Origin: Acetobacteraceae bacterium
GTDB taxonomy: Bacteria > Pseudomonadota > Alphaproteobacteria > Acetobacterales > Acetobacteraceae
Length of the DNA: 12,315 nucleotides
Direction: 5' to 3'
Assembly: GCA_947478535.1 (NCBI GenBank)
Contig: CANJXD010000124.1
Location: forward strand, 1-12,315
The notes beneath the pieces are model-generated. The model saw nothing but the letters and a program-made list of their open reading frames with translations, did no database searches and was not told the origin of the DNA. Shown here in pieces: positions 1-6,219 of this stretch; positions within the stretch are counted from its first letter, which is position 1, and every line of letters begins with the position of its first letter. The position numbers were made by a program, and so were the translations under genes.

Positions 1-341
1 CGCGGGACCTTGCAGCGCTGTCGCAACTGCACACGAATGCGCCGGATGGCTTCTACATGCTGCGGACGTTGCGCCACAAATACGTCCACTACGTCAACGC
101 GCCACCGCAGCTTTTCGACCTGGAGACGGATCCGGAGGAGTTGCACGACCTCGCGGCCGATCCTGCCCATGCCGCAACGCTCGCGGCGATGGAGGCGCGG
201 CTGCGCACGATCCTCGACCCTGACGCGGTGGATGCGGAAGCCAAGGCAGCGCAGGAGGTCATGAAGGAACGCTTCGGCGGCGATGCGGCGATCCGCCAGC
301 GCGAACGCATGGCCTATACCCCGCCGCCGGCAGCGGCGTGA
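1..341 (+). CDS. Sulfatase-family protein, C-terminal fragment (5' end outside window)
   Basis: This is the last ~112 codons of a gene that begins before the window; the reading frame is open from base 3 to the TGA at 339-341. The fragment has the typical end of the alkaline-phosphatase-like sulfatase family: a 'KYVHYVNAPPQLFDLETDPE' stretch, matching the family pattern in which a strand (K-Y-x-x-Y) is followed by L-F-D-L-x-x-D-P-x-E and then a helical tail. The catalytic formylglycine (C/S-x-P-x-R) region lies upstream and is not visible, so sulfatase, phosphonate monoester hydrolase or choline-sulfatase-like activity cannot be told apart. The ATG at 57 is internal to the fold and not a start. 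The stop is fused to the start region of the binding-protein gene (TGATG at 339-343), so the two are probably co-transcribed. Family call is good; substrate unknown. Confidence 0.8.
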   Translation, partial: RDLAALSQLHTNAPDGFYMLRTLRHKYVHYVNAPPQLFDLETDPEELHDLAADPAHAATLAAMEARLRTILDPDAVDAEAKAAQEVMKERFGGDAAIRQRERMAYTPPPAAA

Positions 342-355
342 TGGGGGGCCCCGCG

Positions 356-1309
356 ATGCGCCGCCGCACGCTGCTGGCCGCGCCCGCCCTGCTCGCGGCG
401 GGCGGCGCCCTCGCCCAGGGGCGGCCGATCCGCCTCGTCGTCGCCTACGCCGCTGGTGGTGGCTCGGACCTGATGGCCCGTGCCGTCGCCTTGAAACTCG
501 GGGAGATCCTCGGCCAGAACATCGTGGTGGAGAACCGGGGCGGCGGGAACGGCACCATCGGCTCCCTCGCCGTCGCGCAAGCTCGGCCGGATGGTACCAC
601 GCTGCTCTTCGCGACCGGCAGCGAGATGTCACTGAAGCCGCTGCTGGAAGCAAACCTGCCCTACGATCCCGCCCGCGATTTCGACCTCATCACGCTGCTT
701 GGCATCACGCCGGTCTGCATCGCCGTGCATCCCAGCCTTCAGGTCGAGACGATCCAGGAATTCATTGCCCTGGCGAAGGCACGGCCAGGGCTGATCAACC
801 TGGCCAATTCCGGCGTCGGTGGCGTCATGCACATGACAGGGGCCTACCTGGCGCTGCAGGCCGGGATCGAAGTGGCGCACGTCACCTATCGCGGTACTGG
901 GCCGGCGGTCGCCGATGCCGCAGCGGGCGTCGTGAACGCGGTCGTGTCCGGCCTGCCGCCCGTCCTGGCCCAGGCGCGCGACGGGCGGCTTCGCATCCTC
1001 GCCGTCTCCATCCCTCAGCGGAGCGCGGCGCTGCCGGATGTGCCCACCCTGGCGGAAGCGGGCTTTCCCGGCTTCGACATGTCGAACACGGTCGGGCTGG
1101 TTGCGCCACGCGGCACGCCACCCGCCATCATCGCCACCCTCAATGAGGCCGGCCGCCGCGCCGCGGCCGACACGGATGTGCGGCGCATCTTCCTTGCCAA
1201 CGGCGCGGAACCCGTGGGCTCGACCATCGCGGAGTACGCCGCCTTCATCCAGGGGGAGCGCGCCCGCTACCGCGAGGTGGTGCAGGCCACCGGCATCCGC
1301 ATGGAATGA
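356..1309 (+). CDS. Tripartite tricarboxylate transporter (Bug/TctC family) substrate-binding protein
   Basis: Periplasmic binding protein that delivers carboxylates or similar small anions to a TctAB-type permease. From ATG 356 it has 317 residues, normal for Bug proteins. It opens with an export signal (M-R-R-R-T-L-L, then an Ala/Leu-rich core and an A-L-A-Q cleavage site). The family's 'RLVVAYAAGGGSDLMAR' first loop, 'VVENRGGGNGTIG', the 'HVTYRGTGPAVAD' loop and the C-terminal 'DVPTLAEAGFPGFD' are all present. Starts at GTG 338 and ATG 341 are also possible; ATG 341 overlaps the sulfatase stop. I prefer 356 because a G-run at 343-348 sits at ribosome-binding distance and the twin-Arg n-region starts there. 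No TctA or TctB permease gene is in the window, so it is an orphan binding protein here. Its 3' end overlaps the GntR gene by four bases (ATGA, 1306-1309). Confidence 0.93.
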   Translation: MRRRTLLAAPALLAAGGALAQGRPIRLVVAYAAGGGSDLMARAVALKLGEILGQNIVVENRGGGNGTIGSLAVAQARPDGTTLLFATGSEMSLKPLLEANLPYDPARDFDLITLLGITPVCIAVHPSLQVETIQEFIALAKARPGLINLANSGVGGVMHMTGAYLALQAGIEVAHVTYRGTGPAVADAAAGVVNAVVSGLPPVLAQARDGRLRILAVSIPQRSAALPDVPTLAEAGFPGFDMSNTVGLVAPRGTPPAIIATLNEAGRRAAADTDVRRIFLANGAEPVGSTIAEYAAFIQGERARYREVVQATGIRME

Positions 1310-2028
1310 CGGAGGGAGCCATCCCCCTGCCCCGTGCCGCCGTGGTGGCGCGGGCGCTGACCGTGCAGGTGGCGGAAGGCCGCCGCCGGCCCGGCGAAAG
1401 ACTGTGGGAGGAGGACCTCGCCGCCGAATTCGGCGTCTCCCGCGGCACGATCCGGGAAGCCCTGGGTGCCCTGGTGCGGGAGGGCCTGGCCACCCCCGCC
1501 CCGCGCCGGGGCGGCGTGCGCGTCATCGCCTTCTCGCCGGCCGACATCGCGGAGATCTACGACATCCGCGGCGCGCTCTACGGCCTCGCGCTGCACCGCT
1601 TCGCCGCCATGCCGGAACCGCTGCGGGAGGAGTATGCGGCGCTGCGTGCCTCGCTCTGGTGCGGCCTGCCGCCGGAGGCGGCGACGCCGGCGGATTGCGT
1701 CGCCGTGGGTGGCCCCGCCGTGCAGTTCATCCTGCTCCATTGCGGCAGCGCGCGGCTGGAGGAAAGCTACCGCCGCGTCGCCCTGCAGGCGCTGCGTCTC
1801 TATGCCCCGCTCCACTATCGCACGCCGCGCGAACGCCGCGCCTGGTATGAGCGCGGCGTGATGCTCGCCACCGCCATCCGGCTCGGCGATGGCATCGCCG
1901 CCGAAGCTGCGGGGCGCGCGTTGATCGAGGGCAACAAGGCAGCACTGATGGCCGCCCTCGCCGAGCAGCCGATGGTGGCCGAGGACCTGCCCGAGCCCGG
2001 CCGCCGCACTCAGCGCCAGCGCGGCTGA
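1306..2028 (+). CDS. GntR-family transcriptional regulator, FadR/VanR (FCD) subtype
   Basis: 240-residue DNA-binding repressor or activator of the GntR superfamily. The winged helix-turn-helix is at residues ~15-72, with recognition segment 'DLAAEFGVSRGTIREAL' (37-53) and wing 'RRGGVRVI' (67-74). The rest (79-220) is all-helical and best matches an FCD ligand-binding domain. By eye, the four usual FCD metal ligands (Asp, His, His, His) align with Gly136, Gln140, Gly184 and Leu206, so the site appears lost. The gene starts inside the binding-protein stop codon (ATGA, 1306-1309), so it is translationally coupled to the sulfatase/Bug operon and probably regulates it. No strong Shine-Dalgarno precedes the start, which fits coupling. 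Its last 19 bases overlap the end of the convergent DUF1445 gene. The GntR call is firm; the ligand is unknown. Confidence 0.9.
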   Translation: MTEGAIPLPRAAVVARALTVQVAEGRRRPGERLWEEDLAAEFGVSRGTIREALGALVREGLATPAPRRGGVRVIAFSPADIAEIYDIRGALYGLALHRFAAMPEPLREEYAALRASLWCGLPPEAATPADCVAVGGPAVQFILLHCGSARLEESYRRVALQALRLYAPLHYRTPRERRAWYERGVMLATAIRLGDGIAAEAAGRALIEGNKAALMAALAEQPMVAEDLPEPGRRTQRQRG

Positions 2029-2783
2029 TCCACCCGGATATCCGTCACCACCGGGCAGCCCGGTGCCGTGGTCGCGAAGAAGGGCAGCCTCGCCGCTTCC
2101 AGCACGGTCAGCGCCGTCACGGGGCTGGCCCAGAACAGGCATTCCTCCCCGCTGCGGGGCGGCACGGCCTCCCCCCAATCCGGCATCAGCGCATCCAGCA
2201 CGCCGAGATGGGCGGGATGGCCGCGATGGATCGGCGCGCCCGGCCCCTGCTGGATGCGCCCGGCGATGGAGGAGGCGCGCCGCACATCATCGCGGTCCAC
2301 CGGCCGCATGGACACCGCGAGGTCGCCGTTGAAGCGCGCCACCGGCGCCACGGGAATCCAGCTGCGATAGGTCGGCTCCACCTGCCCCGGCGCCGGTTCG
2401 CGGAAGCGGATGCCGGCCACCGCCATCGCATAGGCCGCGGCCGACCAGCCCGCGAGGGCGATGACGACCGAATCCTTCTCCCACACATCCATGAGTTCCG
2501 CCTCGGGGCGCAGCATCCCGCCGGCGCCCAGCAGATAGGCCGGCGCATCGGTCCGCGCATCGATATCGGCACCGAGCGAGGCCAGCATCGGGTCCCCCGG
2601 CTTGCCCACGGACAGCACCGGGCAGGCCAGCGGATTATCCTCGCAGAAGGCCACGAATTCCCGCGCCAGGGAGGCAGGCAGCACCACCAGATGGGCTTCC
2701 AGCACGCCGGGAACCCGGCCCGCGCTCGGCCTGCCATCCCCGGCCCGCGCGGCCTGGCGCAGGGAAGCGCCCGTATCAGCCAT
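2010..2783 (-). CDS. Divergent DUF1445 (YcsI / D-glutamate cyclase-like) family protein
   Basis: 257 residues, about the usual length for the DUF1445 'putative hydro-lyase' family (B. subtilis YcsI), now linked by name to D-glutamate cyclase. Recognisable landmarks in order: 'ARAGDGRPSAGRVPG' (12-26), 'EAHLVVLPASLA' (29-40), 'CPVLSVGKPGDP' (54-65), 'VSMRP' (157-161), 'GAPIHRGHP' (182-190), 'CLFWASPVT' (215-223) and 'TAPGCPVVTDI' (239-249). Several residues I recall as near-invariant are changed: the G-C-S-F-S-F-E motif reads AGWSAAAY (111-118), H-I-G-D-P reads H-R-G-H-P, G-V-T-P-Q reads P-V-T-A-L, and H-A-P-G-H-M reads T-A-P-G-C-P. It may be a paralog with altered or no catalysis. Translation probably starts at ATG 2783, preceded by a G-rich, only weakly SD-like stretch. 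It converges on the GntR gene and diverges from the GST gene. Family confidence moderate to good; activity uncertain. Confidence 0.78.
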   Translation of the reverse strand: MADTGASLRQAARAGDGRPSAGRVPGVLEAHLVVLPASLAREFVAFCEDNPLACPVLSVGKPGDPMLASLGADIDARTDAPAYLLGAGGMLRPEAELMDVWEKDSVVIALAGWSAAAYAMAVAGIRFREPAPGQVEPTYRSWIPVAPVARFNGDLAVSMRPVDRDDVRRASSIAGRIQQGPGAPIHRGHPAHLGVLDALMPDWGEAVPPRSGEECLFWASPVTALTVLEAARLPFFATTAPGCPVVTDIRVDQPRWR

Positions 2784-2852
2784 GCCTCGCCACCCCCCGC
2801 CTGCGCCCTACCATCATCGCTTTCGACGCGAACATGCTGACGAGCCTTTCCC

Positions 2853-2876
2853 CCCTGGCGCGTTGTCGCGCAAGGG
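2853..2876. repeat. 24-base imperfect inverted repeat (operator or hairpin candidate)
   Basis: The arms CCCT + GCGCG (2853-2862) and CGCGC + AGGG (2867-2876) pair as four and five base pairs around one G·A mismatch (2857/2872), closing on a TTGT loop (2863-2866). It lies between divergent promoters and is not followed by a T-run on either strand, so an operator for a dimeric regulator or a leader hairpin is more likely than an intrinsic terminator. Which one cannot be decided from the sequence alone. Confidence 0.45.
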
Positions 2877-2900
2877 CTGACGATGCCAACAGCAACCCGA

Positions 2901-2926
2901 CGATGCAACGGGAGCGACGCAACGGG
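2901..2926. repeat. Tandem imperfect 12-base repeat upstream of the GST gene
   Basis: CGATGCAACGGG (2901-2912) is repeated as CGACGCAACGGG (2915-2926), 11 of 12 bases identical, offset 14 bases. A third GCAAC core lies at 2892-2896, giving cores spaced 13 and 14 bases apart. The repeats end 25 bases before the GST start codon. They may be binding sites for a regulator or may be chance in a short GC-rich leader. Confidence 0.35.
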
Positions 2927-2940
2927 GCCATGCCACGGGC

Positions 2941-2946
2941 GAGGAA
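2941..2946 (+). promoter_or_regulatory. Ribosome binding site for the GST gene
   Basis: GAGGAA is placed five bases before ATG 2952. This fixes the start at 2952 instead of the earlier in-frame ATG at 2883, and the protein then begins like other zeta-class enzymes. Confidence 0.7.
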
Positions 2947-2951
2947 CGATC

Positions 2952-3608
2952 ATGACCGACCAGGCTGACATGCTGCTGCACGGGTTCTTTCGCTCCTCCG
3001 CCGCCTGGCGGGTCCGGATCGCTCTACGGATCAAGGGCCTAGCCTGCCGCCAGGCCGCCTACAATCTGCGCGCTGGTGACCAACGGGCAGCGGCCTATAC
3101 GGCGCTGAACCCGCAGGGCCTGGTGCCGGCACTGGAAGTGCCGGGCCAGGGGGTGCTGACGCAGTCCCTCGCCATCCTCGAATGGCTGGAGGAAACCCAC
3201 CCCCTGCCCGCCTTGCTGCCGCCCGATCCCTGGTCCCGCGCCCGGGTGCGCGCGCTGGCACAGATCATTGCGAGCGACACCCACCCGCTGCAGAACCTGC
3301 GCGTTCTTCAATACCTGAAGCGGGAATATGGGCAGGAGCAAGCGGGTATCGATGCTTTCGCCCGCGCCTGGATCGAGCCTGGCCTCGCCGCCTTCGAGGC
3401 ACGCCTGGCCGAACCTGGGACCGGCCGCTTCTGCCATGGCGACGCGCCGGGCCTCGCCGATCTCTGCCTCATCCCGCAGCTCGGCAACGCTCGGCGCTTC
3501 GGGACGGACCTCGCGGCCTATCCGACCGTGCTGCGGATCGAGGCCGCCTGCATGGACCTGTCCGCCTTCCGCGACACCGCGCCGGAGAACCAGCCCGACG
3601 CGGTCTGA
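2952..3608 (+). CDS. maiA: Maleylacetoacetate isomerase-like zeta-class glutathione S-transferase
   Basis: 218 residues, the normal size for glutathione-dependent maleylacetoacetate or maleylpyruvate isomerases, which turn the cis ring-cleavage product into the trans (fumaryl) form in tyrosine/homogentisate or gentisate breakdown. The thioredoxin-fold half carries the zeta motif as 'FFRSSAAWRVRIAL' (12-25), then 'NPQGLVPALEV' (53-63) and the glutathione-contacting 'QSLAILEWLEE' (71-81). The helical half has 'SDTHPLQNLRVLQYL' (108-122) and 'GDAPGLADLCLIPQL' (163-177). In the eukaryotic motif S-S-C the cysteine is here Ala17; Ser15 and Ser16 remain, and the S-S-A-A form is, as I recall, usual in alphaproteobacteria. 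It has its own leader and meets the FAH-family gene tail to tail. Whether the substrate is maleylacetoacetate or maleylpyruvate is open. Confidence 0.9.
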   Translation: MTDQADMLLHGFFRSSAAWRVRIALRIKGLACRQAAYNLRAGDQRAAAYTALNPQGLVPALEVPGQGVLTQSLAILEWLEETHPLPALLPPDPWSRARVRALAQIIASDTHPLQNLRVLQYLKREYGQEQAGIDAFARAWIEPGLAAFEARLAEPGTGRFCHGDAPGLADLCLIPQLGNARRFGTDLAAYPTVLRIEAACMDLSAFRDTAPENQPDAV

Positions 3609-3639
3609 CCCTTCACGCGCGATCCCCGTGCGAGAAGGA
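3609..3639. terminator. Hairpin between convergent genes, possible bidirectional terminator
   Basis: The whole 31-base gap between the two facing stop codons is nearly one hairpin. CCTTC (3610-3614) pairs with GAAGG (3634-3638), then an A·A mismatch, then CGCGC (3616-3620) pairs with GTGCG (3628-3632, one G·T), leaving a seven-base loop. There is no T-run on either side, so it is not a classic intrinsic terminator, but its exact placement between converging operons suggests transcript-end formation or 3'-end protection. Confidence 0.5.
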
Positions 3640-4431
3640 TCACGCAACCCTATGCCGCAGCGTGCCGATGGCATCGACGTCGAACTCGATGGCATCGCCA
3701 CTGCGGAGGAATCGCGGCGGCTTCTGCGTCGCCCCCGTACCTTCCGGAGACCCGGTGGCGATGACATCGCCCGGCAGCAGCGGCGTGATGGTGGAGAGAT
3801 AGGCGATCAGCCTCGGAATGCCGAAGAACATGGCCCCTGCCAGGCTGTCCTGAACCACCGCGCCGTTCAGCCGCGTCTGAAGGCGCAGATCCTGCCATGC
3901 CGGCACGTCGTCAGCCGTCACCACGCAGGGGCCGATGCTGCCGGAGCGCCAGAAATTCTTCCCCGCGGCGACGCTATGCGCCTGCCAGTCCCGCACGGAC
4001 CCGTCATTGACGATGGTGTAGCCGCCGACATGGCCCATCGCATCGGCCTCCGCGATGCGATGACCGGCGCGGCCGATCACCACTGCCAATTCGCATTCGT
4101 AGTCGAACTGCTCCGATACGCCGGGGGGCTGCAGCGCCTCCTCCGTCGCCACCAGCGACGCCTGGTGCTTGATGAAGAAGGAGATATTGGCCGGCCCCTT
4201 CACCTCGCCGCCCAGCGGATGCGGCTTCGGGTAGTTCAGGCCGATGCAGAACAGCCGCGCCTCCGGCAGGGGGTTCAGCAGCGTGATGCCGGCCAGGCGA
4301 TAGCGCGGCCCGTTCGCATCCGTGCAGGCCATTGCCTCCGCCATCGTCGCGGCCGGCAAGGCGACGACCTCCCCACCTTCCACCAGGCCGTATTGCGCGG
4401 CACCGCCGGTCGAGAATCGCAGCAGCTTCAT
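3640..4431 (-). CDS. Fumarylacetoacetate hydrolase (FAH) family protein
   Basis: 263 residues, typical of single-domain FAH-family enzymes that hydrolyse or decarboxylate acylpyruvate-like compounds (fumarylpyruvate hydrolase, FAHD1-type, HpcE-type). The Mg2+/Mn2+ site is intact: Glu112 and Glu114 in 'FDYECELAVVIG' (109-120) and Asp143 in 'VNDGSVRDWQ' (141-150). The lysine in 'AAGKNFWRSGSIGP' (155-168) and the 'TGSPEGTG' loop (226-233) are also present. The N-terminal active-site lid is unusual: the common N-Y-x-x-H-x-x-E reads 'NYPKPHPLGGE' (66-76), with the His moved by one and the Glu further on. It is the last gene of the minus-strand operon. Its ATG overlaps the ATPase stop (ATGA, 4428-4431), and an AGGAGG (4442-4447) inside the end of the ATPase gene serves as ribosome binding site. 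Substrate unknown. Confidence 0.9.
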   Translation of the reverse strand: MKLLRFSTGGAAQYGLVEGGEVVALPAATMAEAMACTDANGPRYRLAGITLLNPLPEARLFCIGLNYPKPHPLGGEVKGPANISFFIKHQASLVATEEALQPPGVSEQFDYECELAVVIGRAGHRIAEADAMGHVGGYTIVNDGSVRDWQAHSVAAGKNFWRSGSIGPCVVTADDVPAWQDLRLQTRLNGAVVQDSLAGAMFFGIPRLIAYLSTITPLLPGDVIATGSPEGTGATQKPPRFLRSGDAIEFDVDAIGTLRHRVA

Positions 4432-5234
4432 CGCGGATAATCCTCCTGAAGCACGGCCACTTCCGGCATCGCGGCCAGCAGTGTGCGCGCGTGGTCGCTT
4501 TGCGGGTTGTCGAAGATCGCCGCCGCCGGCCCCTGCTCCACCAGCACGCCGCGATGCAGGATCGCGACGCGATCGCAGATATAGCGGATGACGGCGAGGT
4601 CGTGGCTGATGAAAAAATAGGTCAGCCCCAGCCGGGCCTGCAAGTCGATCAGCAGGTTCAGCACCTGCGCCTGCACGGACACATCCAGCGCGCTCGTCGG
4701 CTCATCCAGCAGCAGCAGCGCAGGGTTGGTCGCCAGCGCACGGGCGATGCCGATGCGCTGGCGCTGGCCGCCGCTGAATTCATGGGGGTATCGGTGCAGA
4801 TATTGCGGCCCAAGCCCGACCTGCGCGAGCAGTACCGCCGCACGCTCCGTCCGGCCGCGCCCATCGAGGCCCATGCTGGCGCGGTGGATCAGCATCGGCT
4901 CCGTCACGATGTCATGCACCGACATGCGCGGGTTGAGCGAGGCGTAGGGGTCCTGCCACACCACCTGGATGCGCGCCCGCAAATGGCGCATCGCGGCGGG
5001 CGTCAGCCGCGCCATGTCCTCGCCCTCGAACAGGATGCGGCCCGCACTCGGCGCATCGAGCCGCAGGATGCAGCGCGCCAGCGTCGATTTGCCAGACCCG
5101 CTTTCGCCGACCAGGCCGAAGCTTTCCCCCTTGCCGACGGCGAGGCTCACATCATCCAACGCCAGCACTGGCGGCATCCGTCGCAGGAAGCCGCCGCGCG
5201 TGAAGCGCTTGGTGAGGTTCTCGACATCAAGCAT
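4428..5234 (-). CDS. Dipeptide/oligopeptide-type ABC transporter ATP-binding protein (F subunit)
   Basis: 268-residue nucleotide-binding subunit that powers the importer encoded just upstream. Walker A 'GESGSGKST' (43-51), Q-loop Gln94 in 'VVWQDPYASLNP', signature 'FSGGQRQR' (153-160), Walker B 'LLLLDEPTSALD' (173-184) and switch His211 in 'FISHDLA' are all intact. It ends about 50-60 residues earlier than many DppF/OppF proteins and lacks the C-terminal Cys-containing extension that the partner ATPase has. I chose ATG 5234 because the protein then begins at the usual 'MLDVENLTK'. ATG 5258 would add eight residues (MASLACSP) and is possible. No good Shine-Dalgarno precedes 5234; the start lies eight bases inside the upstream ATPase gene (overlap 5227-5234), so translational coupling is likely. 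The open frame continues to 5507 but that part only shadows the upstream gene. Confidence 0.93.
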   Translation of the reverse strand: MLDVENLTKRFTRGGFLRRMPPVLALDDVSLAVGKGESFGLVGESGSGKSTLARCILRLDAPSAGRILFEGEDMARLTPAAMRHLRARIQVVWQDPYASLNPRMSVHDIVTEPMLIHRASMGLDGRGRTERAAVLLAQVGLGPQYLHRYPHEFSGGQRQRIGIARALATNPALLLLDEPTSALDVSVQAQVLNLLIDLQARLGLTYFFISHDLAVIRYICDRVAILHRGVLVEQGPAAAIFDNPQSDHARTLLAAMPEVAVLQEDYPR

Positions 5235-6219
5235 CGGCGAGCACGCAAGCGACGCCATGCCCGGGCGCGACTTCCCTTGTGGCGGGCACGGCCAGCGCGC
5301 AACGCGGCTCCGCCAGGGCGCAGCGTGGCGCGAAACGGCAGCCCGGCGGCGGCGCCAGGAGGTCCGGCACGCTGCCGCCGAGGCCGCGCAAGGCCCCGCG
5401 CGCGACATCCCGAGTCGGGATCGCGTCCAGCAGCGCCCGCGTATAGGGGTGGCGCGGCGCACCGATGACCTGCGCCACGCGGCCGCGTTCGACGATATTG
5501 CCGGCATACATCACCGCGACATGCGAACAGCTCTGCGCGACGACGCCGAGGCTGTGGGTAATGAGCATCACCGCCATCCCCGCCTCCGCCACCATCGCCT
5601 TCAGCAAGGCGAGAACCTGCGCCTGGACGGAGACATCGAGCGCCGTCGTTGGTTCATCCGCGATCAGCAGCGCGGGCCGGCCGATCAGCGCCATGGCGAT
5701 CAGCACGCGCTGGCGCATGCCGCCGGAGAACTGGTGCGGATAGTCATCGAGTCGCGAGGCCGCATCGGGGATGCCGACCTTGTCCAGCATCCGCGCCGCC
5801 AGCGCCCGCGCGGCGCGGCGTGATGGCCTGCCGTCGAGGATTTCCGGGCTGACGCGCGCCGCGGCGAGTGCCACATCCACCAACTGGTCGCCGATGCGGA
5901 AGCTCGGGTTCAAATTCGTCGTCGGGTCCTGGAAGATCATCCCGATCCGCCGCCCCCGCAGTTTCCGCAATTCGCTTTCCGGCAGAGCCAATACGTCCTG
6001 GCCCTCGAACAGGATGCGCCCGGCGCGATACCGCACCGGCGGGCTGGGCACGAGGCGGGAGACGGAAAGGCCGGTGAGCGACTTGCCGCAACCGGTCTCC
6101 CCCACCACGCCCCAGACCTCGCCGCGCTCGATGGTCAGGTCGATGCCGTTCAGCACCCGCGCCTCGCCATCGAAGCTCTGCATGCCGAGATGCAGGCCCT
6201 GGATTTCGAGCAGCGCCAT
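5227..6219 (-). CDS. Dipeptide/oligopeptide-type ABC transporter ATP-binding protein (D subunit)
   Basis: 330-residue ATPase, partner of the F-type ATPase in the same operon. Walker A 'GETGCGKS' (40-47), Q-loop Gln97 in '[12 protein letters not shown]', signature 'FSGGMRQR' (164-171), Walker B '[12 protein letters not shown]' (184-195) and His222 in 'LITHSLGVV' (219-227) are present; the residue after the switch His is Ser where Asp is common. The C-terminus has the oligopeptide-transporter extension with '[12 protein letters not shown]' (257-268) and four cysteines (294, 300, 307, 325) in '[15 protein letters not shown]' and 'VACVLA', a pattern associated with an iron-sulfur cluster in some DppD proteins. 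The start ATG 6219 shares one base with the permease stop (TGATG, 6217-6221), so the two are coupled. Confidence 0.95.
   Translation of the reverse strand: MALLEIQGLHLGMQSFDGEARVLNGIDLTIERGEVWGVVGETGCGKSLTGLSVSRLVPSPPVRYRAGRILFEGQDVLALPESELRKLRGRRIGMIFQDPTTNLNPSFRIGDQLVDVALAAARVSPEILDGRPSRRAARALAARMLDKVGIPDAASRLDDYPHQFSGGMRQRVLIAMALIGRPALLIADEPTTALDVSVQAQVLALLKAMVAEAGMAVMLITHSLGVVAQSCSHVAVMYAGNIVERGRVAQVIGAPRHPYTRALLDAIPTRDVARGALRGLGGSVPDLLAPPPGCRFAPRCALAEPRCALAVPATREVAPGHGVACVLADA

Larger units (their letters stand above)
2784..2951. promoter_or_regulatory. Divergent intergenic region between the DUF1445 and GST genes
   Basis: This 168-base gap separates two genes transcribed away from each other, so it must hold promoters for both. 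I cannot identify convincing -35/-10 pairs by eye in such GC-rich DNA. It does contain a 24-base imperfect inverted repeat (2853-2876) and short tandem repeats (2901-2926), described separately. A plus-strand reading frame running from 2883 into the GST gene has no family-like sequence before residue 24 of that frame and is taken to be untranslated leader. Confidence 0.5.

Noticed and set aside
1267..2178. 303-residue minus-strand open frame over the GntR gene
   Set aside because: Overlaps both the GntR and DUF1445 genes and has no family-like sequence; the regulator frame has an obvious helix-turn-helix.
2883..2951. 23-residue N-terminal extension of the GST from ATG 2883
   Set aside because: No ribosome site there, the sequence does not resemble the family, and it contains the tandem repeats; ATG 2952 has a good Shine-Dalgarno and gives the normal length.
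2952..3608. Loss of the zeta-GST cysteine (Ala17) as a sign of inactivity
   Set aside because: The S-S-A-A form is, as far as I recall, widespread in alphaproteobacterial isomerases and the serines remain, so it is not evidence of a defect.
3328..4440. 370-residue plus-strand open frame over the FAH gene and the end of the GST gene
   Set aside because: Crosses the end of one real gene and runs antisense to another; low-complexity composition and no motif.
4332..5468. 378-residue plus-strand open frame antisense to the ATPase genes
   Set aside because: Mirrors the coding frame of two well-supported ATPases; composition is typical of GC-rich antisense shadow.
5235..5507. N-terminal extension of the F-type ATPase up to 5507
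   Set aside because: The added ~90 residues are Arg/Ala/Ser-rich shadow of the D-type ATPase C-terminus; the normal protein start is MLDVEN at 5234, with 5258 the only reasonable alternative.
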